From Acidovorax sp. RAC01 (GTDB lineage Bacteria > Pseudomonadota > Gammaproteobacteria > Burkholderiales > Burkholderiaceae_C), in contig NZ_CP016447.1 in the NCBI RefSeq assembly GCF_001714725.1, forward strand, positions 3,467,501 to 3,531,500: DNA of 64,000 nucleotides, in the 5' to 3' direction. Both the position numbers and the translations under genes were made by a program. Of the stretch, positions 46,660-54,673 are shown one piece after another. Under the pieces are notes generated by a model. The model saw only the letters and a list, made by a program, of their open reading frames with translations. It had not been told where the DNA came from and made no database searches. Position 1 is the first letter of the stretch, and each line of letters begins with the position of its first letter.

Positions 46660-46753
46660 AGGGGGCTCCTCAAAAATTGATGGTTGAACAGGTAAGAGAC
46701 TGCACTGCGCAATGTAGCGGGCCCGCGGGCGACATGGCCGCGGGCGCCCGGCG

Positions 46754-47890
46754 TCAGCCCCTGAAATAGTTGGCAGGCACAAACGGCATGGCGCGCACTT
46801 CCATCGGCACCGGCTTGCCGCGCACGATGGCATTCACGCGGGTACCGATGGCGGCAAACGCCGGCGCCACGTAGCCCATGGCCACGGGTTCGTTGACGGT
46901 GGGGCCCAGCAGGCCGCTGGTGACCTCGCCGATCTTCTGGCCATCGGTGCTGTGCAGCTCGGTGTGGTCGCGCACGGGTACGCGCTCCAGCGCGACCAGG
47001 CCCACGCGCTTGCGCTGCAGGCTGGCAGGGTTGTCGATCTGCGCCAGTACCTTGTCGGCACCGGGGAAGCCGCCCGCGCGCGCACCGCCTGTGCGGCGCA
47101 CCTTCTGGATCGCCCAATTCAGTGCGGCCTCGGGAGGCGTGGTGGTCGTGTCGATGTCGTTGCCATACAGGCACAGGCCGGCTTCCAGGCGCAGCGAGTT
47201 GCGGGCGCCCAGGCCGATGGGCTTGACCTCTGGCTGGGCCAGCAGGGCGCGGGCCAGCGTATCGGCCTGCGCGGCGGGCACCGAGATCTCGAACCCGTCT
47301 TCGCCGGTGTAGCCGCTGCGCGTGACAAAACAGTCGCAGCCTGCAATGCTGAAGTCGCCACCCGTCATGAAGACCAGCTTTGCGACGCCGGGTGCCAGGC
47401 GCGCCAGGGCCGTGACGGCCTGCGGGCCCTGCAGCGCCAGCAGGGCGTGGTCGGGCATGGGGATGACCTGGCAGCGCTGGCCGATGCGCTCGGTGATGTG
47501 CGCGATGTCGCCCACCTTGCAGGCACCGTTGACGATCACGAAGATCTCGTTGTTGCCTTGGTTGAAGAACATCAGGTCGTCAATGATCGTTCCTTCGTCC
47601 GTCAGCAGCAGGCCGTAGCGCTGCTTGCCCACCGGCAGGTCAATCACGTCCACTGGCATCAGGCTCTCGAACGCGGCGGCGGCATCGGGCCCCACCAGCT
47701 TGAGCTGGCCCATGTGCGACACGTCGAACAGGCCGGCGGCCGTGCGCGTGTGCACATGCTCGGCCATCAGGCCCGCGGGGTACTGCACGGGCATGGAGTA
47801 GCCGGCAAAGGGGACCATGCGCGCGCCCAGTTCGATGTGCAGGGCGTTCAGGGGCGTGGTGAGCAGGGGGGCAGCAGCAGGGGATGACAT
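46754..47890 (-). CDS. gcvT: aminomethyltransferase, T protein of glycine cleavage
   Basis: 378 residues from ATG 47890 after CGGAGCCCCGCCC. It transfers the methylene group to tetrahydrofolate, releasing ammonia. Family segments: LGARMVPFAGYSMPVQYPAG, TAAGLFDVSHMGQLKLVGPD, TRSGYTGEDGFEISVP (with folate-contact Glu region) and LEAGLCLYGNDIDTTTTPPE. First gene of gcvTHP; a tandem glycine riboswitch lies in its leader, so the operon is switched on by glycine. Confidence 0.96.
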   Translation of the reverse strand: MSSPAAAPLLTTPLNALHIELGARMVPFAGYSMPVQYPAGLMAEHVHTRTAAGLFDVSHMGQLKLVGPDAAAAFESLMPVDVIDLPVGKQRYGLLLTDEGTIIDDLMFFNQGNNEIFVIVNGACKVGDIAHITERIGQRCQVIPMPDHALLALQGPQAVTALARLAPGVAKLVFMTGGDFSIAGCDCFVTRSGYTGEDGFEISVPAAQADTLARALLAQPEVKPIGLGARNSLRLEAGLCLYGNDIDTTTTPPEAALNWAIQKVRRTGGARAGGFPGADKVLAQIDNPASLQRKRVGLVALERVPVRDHTELHSTDGQKIGEVTSGLLGPTVNEPVAMGYVAPAFAAIGTRVNAIVRGKPVPMEVRAMPFVPANYFRG

Positions 47891-47904
47891 GGGCGGGGCT
47901 CCGG

Positions 47905-47947
47905 GCAAATGGGGGCCGCGGCCTTCAAGGATGGCCGCGGTATTTGC
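47905..47947 (-). promoter_or_regulatory. hairpin of the glycine riboswitch expression platform
   Basis: GCAAAT ... CCGCGGCC-ATCCTTGAA-GGCCGCGG ... ATTTGC forms a long stem directly between aptamer 2 and the gcvT ribosome site (CGGAG at 47899-47903). No T run follows, so control of translation or of RNA access, rather than termination, is more likely. Confidence 0.5.
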
Positions 47948-48178
47948 CCTGCTGTCCGCTTTACCTGAGAGATTCACCGCAGCGCCCTGGCTGGCCGTGC
48001 GGTTTGCTCCTTCGGTGGATGGGGGCCGCGCGTGGGCGGTGCCATCTCTCTCCAGCAAGGGAACGCCCGCATCACTGCGGGCGGTTGTCAGTCCTTTTGC
48101 CTGAGCGTTCGGCTGCTGCCTGCGCCTTCGGCGGTGCGGCGCGTGCCACACAAGGGCCGGCGCACTCTCTCCTGACGG
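47948..48178 (-). ncRNA. tandem glycine riboswitch
   Basis: Two aptamers in series on the minus strand. Aptamer 1 (about 48176-48086): GGAGAGAG, then CCGAAGG, then CTCAGGCAAAAGGACTGAC. Aptamer 2 (about 48056-47950): GGAGAGAGAT, then CCACCGAAGGAGCAAACC, then TCTCTCAGGTAAAGCGGACA. These are the conserved cores of the glycine class, in the usual doubled form and with the linker of about 30 nt. It controls gcvTHP. Its 5' end is only about 12 nt from the dctM stop codon. Confidence 0.92.
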
Positions 48179-48190
48179 GCGAGATTCTAC

Positions 48191-49468
48191 CTACTTTGCG
48201 TACACGAGGTCCCGCAGGAACAGCGAGATCGACGGAACATACGTGATGATCATCAGGCACACGAGGGTCACACCCACGAATGGCAGCAGGTGCGGGATGA
48301 TCCGGTCGAGCGAGATCCGGGCCACCGTGCAGGCCGCAAACAGGTTCACGCCAAAGGGCGGCGTGATCATGCCCAGCGCCAGGTTCACGACCATGATCAG
48401 GCCGAAATGAACGGGGTCGATGCCAAAGTGCACCGCCACGGGTGCCAGGATGGGCGCGAGCACGATGATGGCCGCGCTCGTTTCGATGAACATGCCGATG
48501 ATGAACAGTGCCGCGTTGACGCCCAGCAAAAAGAGGGCGGGCGACTGCAGCACGGCTTCAAGCCAGCGGCCAATGGCGTCTGGCACGCCCGCGCGGGTGA
48601 TGAGGAAGGCAAAGAGACCAGCGTTCGCGATGATGAACATGATCACCGCCGACGAGATCGCGGACTTGCGCAGCATGGCAAACAGGTCCTTCAGCTTGAT
48701 CTCGCGGTAGATCACCACACCCACCACCAGCGCGTAGAACACAGCCACGGCCGACGCTTCGGTGGGTGTGAAGACCCCACCGTAGATGCCGCCCAGGATG
48801 ATCACAGGCATCAGCAATGCCCAGCCGGCCTGCAGCAAGGCCTTGCCGAAAGACATACGGCCTTCGCCATCGTTCTTGCCCCAGCCCTTGTACTTGCAGT
48901 AGGCCCACACAAACAGCATCAGCGCGGCGCTGATTAAAAGGCCCGGTCCAAACCCGGCGATGAACAGTTCACCGATCGACACCTCGGCGCTCACGCCGTA
49001 CAGGATCATCGGAATGGATGGAGGAATGATCACGCCCAGCTCGGCGCTGGTGGCCTGCAGCGCTGCCGCGTAGCTGGTGGGGTAGCCATGCTTGATGAGC
49101 GCCGGGATGAGGATGGCGCCGATGGCAAAGGTGGTGGCCACCGACGAGCCCGACACGGCGGCGAAGATCATGCAGGTGAGCACGCAGGTCATGGGCAGGC
49201 CGCCCTGCACGCCGCCCACGATGCTCTTGGCAAACTCCACCAGTCGGCGCGAGATGCCGCCGGTCTCCATCAGGTTGCCGGCCAGGATGAAGAAGGGGAT
49301 GGCCGCCAGCGGAAACTTGTTGATGGAGGCAAACATCTCCTTCACCGAGATCAGCATGTTGGCGTTGGACGCCTGAATGCCCAGGATGGACGCAAGCCCG
49401 ATGGACACCGCCACCGAAATGGTGAGCGCAAAGCACAGCACCATCGTTAAAATCATGACCAGGCTCAT
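48191..49468 (-). CDS. dctM: TRAP transporter large permease (DctM)
   Basis: 425-residue inner-membrane protein with 12 or so hydrophobic segments. Family blocks: FPLAAIPFFILAGNLMETGG, MIFAAVSGSSVATTFAIGAI, ELGVIIPPSIPMILYGV and NLALGMITPPFGVNLFAACT. It imports organic acids with a sodium gradient together with dctQ and dctP upstream. Its stop lies about 12 nt before the glycine riboswitch on the same strand. Confidence 0.93.
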   Translation of the reverse strand: MSLVMILTMVLCFALTISVAVSIGLASILGIQASNANMLISVKEMFASINKFPLAAIPFFILAGNLMETGGISRRLVEFAKSIVGGVQGGLPMTCVLTCMIFAAVSGSSVATTFAIGAILIPALIKHGYPTSYAAALQATSAELGVIIPPSIPMILYGVSAEVSIGELFIAGFGPGLLISAALMLFVWAYCKYKGWGKNDGEGRMSFGKALLQAGWALLMPVIILGGIYGGVFTPTEASAVAVFYALVVGVVIYREIKLKDLFAMLRKSAISSAVIMFIIANAGLFAFLITRAGVPDAIGRWLEAVLQSPALFLLGVNAALFIIGMFIETSAAIIVLAPILAPVAVHFGIDPVHFGLIMVVNLALGMITPPFGVNLFAACTVARISLDRIIPHLLPFVGVTLVCLMIITYVPSISLFLRDLVYAK

Positions 49469-49550
49469 AGCGCTCCCACCGTCGGTGTTGCTTGGATGGG
49501 CCGGCTGTGTAACCGCTTGCCGGTTTGTTGGATCGGGATCGGCACCGTGC

Positions 49551-50045
49551 TCATTGGGCGGTCTCCAGTTCCATGCGCAGCGGGTCGATCAGGTTGCCGA
49601 TGATCCCTACCACGCAGAACAAACCACCCACCGGCATCGCAAGGTAGGCCCAGAACATCGACACCGATTCCAGCCCGGCCATGCTCTGCACGCCTCCGCG
49701 CTGGGCATAGTCCCATCCGTACCAGATGATGATGGCGATCAGCGCCAGGGCAGCCAGTGCCACCACCCAGTCGAGCACGCGCCGCACCCGCGGCGGGCTC
49801 CAGCGGTACAGCACATCCACGCTCACCATGGCCCCCTGGCGGAACGCCGCGGGGATGGCCAGGAACACCATCCAGATCAGGCTGAAGCGGATCAGCACCT
49901 CGGTCCATTCGGCGGGCTGTTCCAGCACGAACCGCATCACGATCTGGAACATGCCCAGTGAGGCCGACAGGGCGAGCATGGCACAGGCCCCCAGCATGGC
50001 GCTGAAGGTGGCCCATCGCTCAAAGGTCAAAAACGCTTGTTTCAT
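49551..50045 (-). CDS. dctQ: TRAP transporter small permease (DctQ)
   Basis: 164 residues with four hydrophobic segments (FSAMLGACAMLALSASLGMF; LIWMVFLAIPAAFRQGAMVS; WVVALAALALIAIIIWYGWD; YLAMPVGGLFCVVGIIGNLI). The MQxxMRF-like FQIVMRFVLEQPAEWTEVLI and QGAMVSVDVLY are usual for the family. It partners DctM. 106 bp after dctP, 82 bp before dctM. Confidence 0.9.
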   Translation of the reverse strand: MKQAFLTFERWATFSAMLGACAMLALSASLGMFQIVMRFVLEQPAEWTEVLIRFSLIWMVFLAIPAAFRQGAMVSVDVLYRWSPPRVRRVLDWVVALAALALIAIIIWYGWDYAQRGGVQSMAGLESVSMFWAYLAMPVGGLFCVVGIIGNLIDPLRMELETAQ

Positions 50046-50088
50046 GGAAGGCGCGGGCGCAGGGCCGAAGCGTAAGAGGCATGAATGA

Positions 50089-50122
50089 TAAAGCGCCCGT
50101 CAGCGCAATGGCTGCGGGCGCT
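50089..50122 (-). promoter_or_regulatory. intercistronic hairpin between dctP and dctQ
   Basis: AGCGCCCG/CGGGCGCT, perfect 8-bp stem on the minus strand with a 15-nt loop, followed by TTATC. It would let the binding-protein gene be expressed above the permease genes. It overlaps repeat copy H. Confidence 0.45.
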
Positions 50123-50144
50123 GGATGCTATTGAATGAATAGCG
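50100..50144 (-). repeat. dispersed palindromic repeat, copy H (partial)
   Basis: Reverse orientation: CGCTATTCATTCAATAGCAT, then CCAGCGCCCGCAGCCATTG. It keeps the GCTAT/ATAGC pair and the AGCCATT block; the 3' end is missing or diverged. Confidence 0.45.
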
Positions 50145-50151
50145 ATCGGGG

Positions 50152-51123
50152 TTACTTCACTTCGCGGATCTTGTCCAGCGCAGCCTTGCCAAACTGTTTT
50201 TCAAATTCGGCATTCACAGGCGCCAGGGCTGCCACGAACTTGGACTTGTCCGGGTTGTCGATCACGGTCATGCCCTTGGCGCGCAGGTCGGCCACACCTT
50301 TGGCATCGTCTTCGTCCACACGGGCCCTGTTGGCCTTGGTGCCTTCCTTGGCGGCGTCGATGAAGGCCTGCTTGTCGGCGGCCGAGAGCTTGTCAAACGT
50401 GCCCTTGTTCATCACGAAGATGGCGGCCGAGTACACGTGGCCGGTCAGTGTCAGGTGCTTTTGCACCTGGTCGAACTTGGCCGAGATGATCACGGGCAGC
50501 GGGTTCTCCTGGCCGTCCACGGTGCCTTGCTGCAGTGCGGTGAACACTTCAGGGAAGGCCATGGGCGTGGTGATGATGCCGAAGCCCTTGTACGCAGCGA
50601 TGTGCACCGGGTTCTCCATCGTGCGCATCTTCAGGCCCTTGAGGTCATCGGGCGTGTTGACCGAGCGCTTGCTGTTGGTCATGTGCCTGAAGCCGTTCTC
50701 GGCCCATGCCAGGGCCTTGAAGCCCTTGCTGTCGAACTTGGTGAGCATCTCCTGGCCGATGGGGCCGTCGAGCACGGCGCGGGCGTGGGCCTTGTCACGG
50801 AACAGGAATGGTACGTCCAGGATCTTGGTGTCAGGCACGAAGTTGGGGATGGGGCCCGTGGAGCTGAAGGCCAGCTCCTGCGTACCGAGCTGCACTGCTT
50901 CGATCGACTCGCGCTCACCGCCCAGTGCACCGTTGTAGAAGGTCTGCACTTTGTAGCGGCCGCCCGTGCGCTTTTCGACTTCCTTGGCAAAGGTGTCGAT
51001 AGCCACGCCCTGGTGCGAGTTCTGCGCCGTGGAGATGCTGATGCGCATGGTGGTTTGCGCAGCGGCGGTGGCTGCCAAGCCCAGTGCCAGGCTCAGTCCA
51101 AGGACGATTCGGGTCAGTTTCAT
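50152..51123 (-). CDS. dctP: TRAP transporter periplasmic binding protein (DctP)
   Basis: 323 residues with signal peptide KLTRIVLGLSLALGLAATAA. Family blocks: GRYKVQTFYNGALGGERESI, GPIPNFVPDTKILDVPFLFR, and the carboxylate-binding Arg region LKMRTMENPVHIAAYKGFGI, followed by FTALQQGTVDGQENPLPVII. Start ATG 51123, in front of dctQ and dctM. Ligand probably a C4-dicarboxylate or other small organic acid; the exact one is not readable. The divergent Lrp-type gene may regulate it. Confidence 0.92.
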   Translation of the reverse strand: MKLTRIVLGLSLALGLAATAAAQTTMRISISTAQNSHQGVAIDTFAKEVEKRTGGRYKVQTFYNGALGGERESIEAVQLGTQELAFSSTGPIPNFVPDTKILDVPFLFRDKAHARAVLDGPIGQEMLTKFDSKGFKALAWAENGFRHMTNSKRSVNTPDDLKGLKMRTMENPVHIAAYKGFGIITTPMAFPEVFTALQQGTVDGQENPLPVIISAKFDQVQKHLTLTGHVYSAAIFVMNKGTFDKLSAADKQAFIDAAKEGTKANRARVDEDDAKGVADLRAKGMTVIDNPDKSKFVAALAPVNAEFEKQFGKAALDKIREVK

Positions 51124-51560
51124 TCGCGTGTCTCCGGTGGGATGTGGGGCGGCGCAGCAGCGCGCCGCGCGCTGGGCTCCTAAATTATGGGTGCCGCACA
51201 GCCGCCAGGGCATCGGGGTTTGTGCTGGTAAGCGTACTTATTAACTGCCGCAGCCGCCCCGGTACCCCGGGGGCGCATCTCCACTGCACGGCTGGCGTGC
51301 GCAGTGTGCCCGGTGTGCAGGACTGCGCTTATCTGGCTGCGGGGTTGCAGGCATACCCTGCAGCCGTGCGCCGCAATGCCAAGGGCCCCGTGCTGGCGGT
51401 AACCAGCCGGGGCCTCGTCAGTTTGTGCGCACCGGTAAGAGCGCCTTGATGTGAGAAGTATGCGGGGCAGGGCGCAGATAGTTTTGCTGAAATGATCGCC
51501 AAGGGGTTGAAATGCAGAAGGATTTTCTGTGAATCACCGAAACGGTGAATAATCAACGCC
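51124..51560. other. divergent regulatory region between dctP and lrp-type gene
   Basis: 437 bp without a credible gene; open frames here have no ribosome site or similarity. The part near the regulator (about 51450-51560) is more AT-rich and holds GTGAATCACCGAAACGGTGA, whose CACCG/CGGTG inverted pair 20 bp before the ATG could be an autoregulatory Lrp-type site. Weakly supported. Confidence 0.4.
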
Positions 51561-52019
51561 ATGGATCGCCTCGACCGAAAAATTCTCGCTGTACTCCAAG
51601 CCAACGCGCGGGCTAGCCTGCAGGAGATTGGGCAGGCCGTGGGCCTGAGCCCTTCGCCCTGCTGGGGCCGCATCAAAAAGATGGAGGAGGCGGGCGTGAT
51701 CCAGGGCTACACGGTGCGCATCAACCCGCAGGCGCTGGACCTGGCCGATACCGTGCTGGTCCAGGTCACGCTGGACAGCCACTCCGACAACACGCTGGAG
51801 AAGTTTGGCGAGATCCTGGCCAGCATTCCTGAGGTGATCGAGGCCCATCTGGTTTCGGGGGACTACGACTACCTTCTGCGGGTGGTCGTGAAGGACACGC
51901 GGGACTACGAGCGCCTGCTGCGCGAGAAGCTCTACAAGATCAAGGGCATCCGGCACAGCCGGTCGAGCTTTGTGCTGCGAACGCTCAAGAAGGCGGACCT
52001 GCCCCTTTTTGCTGGTTAG
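51561..52019 (+). CDS. Lrp/AsnC-family transcriptional regulator
   Basis: 152 residues. The helix-turn-helix is LDRKILAVLQANARASLQEI with GQAVGLSPSPCWGRIKKMEE; the C-terminal RAM domain is VLVQVTLDSHSDNTLEKFGE with AHLVSGDYDYLLRVVVKDTR. Such proteins bind amino acids. Close in feel to BkdR/PutR/DecR-type regulators that act on a neighbouring gene, which here would be dctPQM. Ends 200 bp before the convergent ihfB stop. Confidence 0.9.
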   Translation: MDRLDRKILAVLQANARASLQEIGQAVGLSPSPCWGRIKKMEEAGVIQGYTVRINPQALDLADTVLVQVTLDSHSDNTLEKFGEILASIPEVIEAHLVSGDYDYLLRVVVKDTRDYERLLREKLYKIKGIRHSRSSFVLRTLKKADLPLFAG

Positions 52020-52022
52020 GGC

Positions 52023-52083
52023 ATCAAAAAGGCTTTTTAGGCTTGATTGGTAAGCTTTTGTTGCTATATAAATAATAGCAATC
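52023..52083 (-). repeat. dispersed palindromic repeat, copy D
   Basis: Reverse orientation: TTGCTATTATTTATATAGC, then AAAAGCTTACCAATCAAGCC and AAAAAGCCTTTTTGATG. It starts 4 bp past the lrp-type stop; its AAAGGC/GCCTTTT part could act as a weak terminator. Confidence 0.6.
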
Positions 52084-52218
52084 GTGACCTGCCGCAGGCC
52101 TGTTTTCGATGGTTTGGCGGAGGGCGATGGCAGCTCTCCGCAACAGTCTTTTGACCCATATGGCGGCGTTGGATCACTCACTGGCGGGTAAGGGGGCGCG
52201 CCACGGACGGCGCGGGCC

Positions 52219-52587
52219 TTACGACTGCGAAGGGCGACCTGCCTGCGGGCCGGTGCCCGTCGTGGCAAGCGTTTTCAACTGGCCGGTGGCTTCTTCGAGC
52301 TCGGCGGTGCGCCTGTCCACGGCCTCTCGCAGGGCCTTGCCCGGCTTGAAATGGGGAACACGCTTTTCAGGGATGGCAACGGCTTCGCCGCTACGCGGGT
52401 TGCGACCCATGCGGGGTGGCCGGTGGTTGACCGAGAAGCTGCCAAAGCCGCGAATCTCGATGCGGTGACCGCGCACCAGTGCTTCACCGACGGCGTCCAG
52501 AATCGTCTTGACGGCAAATTCGGCGTCGCGATGCGTCAGCTGACCAAAGCGGGCAGCGAGTTCTTCGACGAGGTCGGAGCGGGTCAT
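52219..52587 (-). CDS. ihfB: integration host factor beta subunit
   Basis: 122 residues from ATG 52587 ([20 protein letters not shown]). DNA-bending protein, partner of IhfA. The DNA-contact arm is [20 protein letters not shown] with [20 protein letters not shown]. It exceeds the usual 95-100 residues by an acidic, then Gly/Pro/Ser-rich tail after residue 92 ([19 protein letters not shown]). An upstream ATG at 52602 would add five residues. It follows rpsA, the normal order, with a strong terminator between. Confidence 0.92.
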   Translation of the reverse strand: MTRSDLVEELAARFGQLTHRDAEFAVKTILDAVGEALVRGHRIEIRGFGSFSVNHRPPRMGRNPRSGEAVAIPEKRVPHFKPGKALREAVDRRTAELEEATGQLKTLATTGTGPQAGRPSQS

Positions 52588-52620
52588 GGAATCTTGTGGC
52601 ATACGCGCAGGTGCTTGCTT

Positions 52621-52652
52621 CAAAAAAAGCGGGCGCCCATATGGCGCCCGCT
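52621..52652 (-). terminator. Rho-independent terminator after rpsA
   Basis: AGCGGGCGCC-ATATG-GGCGCCCGCT followed by seven T on the minus strand. A perfect 10-bp stem, 130 nt past the rpsA stop and 34 nt before the ihfB start. ihfB would need read-through or a promoter overlapping this site. Confidence 0.88.
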
Positions 52653-52782
52653 GTCTTGCCAAAGTGCCCTTCGGTGCATTTGACCGGGTGGGGCCGGGGT
52701 AGCTGCACAGGCCTTACGTGGATAGGGCCTGCGAACTGCCTCGGCGGCCCGCCCAGCGGCGTGGCACCAGGGCAGGCTTTGC

Positions 52783-54468
52783 TTACTTTTCCGAGTTGTC
52801 CAGCTTGGCGCGCAGCAGTGCGCCCAGGCTGGTCGTGCCGGCGCTTTCGCGGCTCGATTGCTGGCTCAGGCTGGCCATCGCGCCTTGCTCGTCGGCCATG
52901 TCCTTTTGCTTGATCGACAGCTGGATGTTGCGGGTCTTGCGATCCACGTTCACCACCACGGCCGTGACTTCGTCGCCTTCCTTGAGCACGTTGCGGGCAT
53001 CTTCCACGCGGTCGCGGGAGATTTCCGAAGCGCGCAGGTAGCCCACGATGTCTTCGCCGAGGTCGATTTCAGCGCCACGGGCGTCCACGGTCTTGACCTT
53101 GCCGGTCACCGTCTGGCCCTTGTCGTTCACGGTCACGAAAGTCGTGAATGGGTCGCCGTCGAGCTGCTTGATGCCCAGCGAGATGCGTTCGCGGTCCACG
53201 TCCACGGCCAGCACGATCGCTTCCACTTCCTGGCCCTTCTTGTAGTTACGAACAGCGGCTTCGCCGGGTTCGTTCCACGACAGGTCAGAGAGGTGCACCA
53301 GGCCGTCGATGCCGGCAGCCAGGCCCACGAACACGCCGAAGTCGGTGATCGACTTGATCGGACCCTTGACGCGGTCGCCGCGCTTCGTGTCCTGTGCGAA
53401 TTCTTGCCATGGGTTGGCCTTGCACTGCTTCATGCCCAGGCTGATGCGGCGCTTGTCTTCGTCGATTTCCAGAACCATGACTTCGACTTCGTCGCCCAGC
53501 GAAACCAGCTTGGCGGGAGCGATGTTCTTGTTGGTCCAGTCCATTTCAGACACGTGCACCAGGCCTTCGATGCCGGGTTCGAGTTCCACGAATGCGCCGT
53601 AGTCGGCAATGTTCGTGATCTTGCCGAACAGGCGGGTGCCTTGGGGGTAGCGGCGGTTCACGCCCATCCATGGGTCGTCGCCCATTTGCTTCAGACCCAG
53701 CGAGACACGGTTCTTTTCGGTGTCGAACTTCAGGATCTTGGCCGTGATTTCCTGGCCAGCGGTCACCACTTCGGAGGGGTGACGCACACGGCGCCATGCC
53801 ATGTCGGTGATGTGCAGCAGGCCGTCGATACCGCCCAGGTCCACGAACGCACCGTATTCGGTGATGTTCTTGACCACGCCTTGAACGATGGAGCCTTCCT
53901 TCAGGGTTTCCATCAGCTTGGCGCGCTCTTCGCCCATCGAGGCTTCCACCACAGCGCGGCGGCTCAGCACCACGTTGTTGCGCTTGCGGTCGAGCTTGAT
54001 GACCTTGAATTCCATGGTCTTGTTTTCGTACGGCGTCAGATCCTTGATCGGACGCGTATCGATCAGCGAACCGGGCAGGAATGCGCGGATGCCGTTGACC
54101 AGGACCGTGAGGCCGCCCTTGACCTTGCCGCTGGTCGTGCCAGTGACGAATTCGCCGGATTCCAGGGCCTTTTCCAGGCTCATCCAGGAAGCCAGACGCT
54201 TGGCGGTGTCGCGCGACAGGATGGTGTCGCCGTAGCCGTTTTCGATGGAGCCAATGGCCACCGACACGAAGTCACCCACTTGGACTTCGACTTCGCCCTT
54301 GTCGTTCTTGAACTCTTCCAGGGGCACGTAGGCTTCGGACTTGAGGCCTGCGTTCACGACCACGAAGTTGTGCTCGACGCGCACGACTTCAGCGGTGATG
54401 ACTTCGCCTGGGCGCATTTCGGTGCGCGTCAAGGATTCTTCAAAAAGGGCGGCAAAAGATTCGGACAT
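52783..54468 (-). CDS. rpsA: 30S ribosomal protein S1
   Basis: 561 residues from ATG 54468 ([20 protein letters not shown]), preceded by AAGGAAAC. Six S1-type OB repeats, for example [40 protein letters not shown] and [20 protein letters not shown]. It binds mRNA and aids initiation on structured leaders. Between aroA/cmk upstream and ihfB downstream, the standard order. Confidence 0.97.
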   Translation of the reverse strand: MSESFAALFEESLTRTEMRPGEVITAEVVRVEHNFVVVNAGLKSEAYVPLEEFKNDKGEVEVQVGDFVSVAIGSIENGYGDTILSRDTAKRLASWMSLEKALESGEFVTGTTSGKVKGGLTVLVNGIRAFLPGSLIDTRPIKDLTPYENKTMEFKVIKLDRKRNNVVLSRRAVVEASMGEERAKLMETLKEGSIVQGVVKNITEYGAFVDLGGIDGLLHITDMAWRRVRHPSEVVTAGQEITAKILKFDTEKNRVSLGLKQMGDDPWMGVNRRYPQGTRLFGKITNIADYGAFVELEPGIEGLVHVSEMDWTNKNIAPAKLVSLGDEVEVMVLEIDEDKRRISLGMKQCKANPWQEFAQDTKRGDRVKGPIKSITDFGVFVGLAAGIDGLVHLSDLSWNEPGEAAVRNYKKGQEVEAIVLAVDVDRERISLGIKQLDGDPFTTFVTVNDKGQTVTGKVKTVDARGAEIDLGEDIVGYLRASEISRDRVEDARNVLKEGDEVTAVVVNVDRKTRNIQLSIKQKDMADEQGAMASLSQQSSRESAGTTSLGALLRAKLDNSEK

Positions 54469-54502
54469 GTGTTTCCTTGCCACAAACAGGATTCCAGCAG
54501 CA

Positions 54503-54546
54503 CCATTGCTACTGTTTTTATAGCTGCTTGCGGTGGTTTTTTGCGG
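54503..54546 (+). repeat. dispersed palindromic repeat, copy I (short)
   Basis: ATTGCTACTGTTTTTATAGC, then TGCTTGCGGTGG and TTTTTTGC. A shortened, diverged member in the rpsA leader region. Confidence 0.4.
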
Positions 54547-54673
54547 TGAGACCGCGGGTTAGGTTAACGATCCACACCGCCTGAGCGCTGACGCGCGAGA
54601 GGGGCGGTGTGGGCCTGTTGCACAGCCTTTCGACCGTGCCTGAAGGCCCCCGGTGAAAAGGGCCTCACACTTT

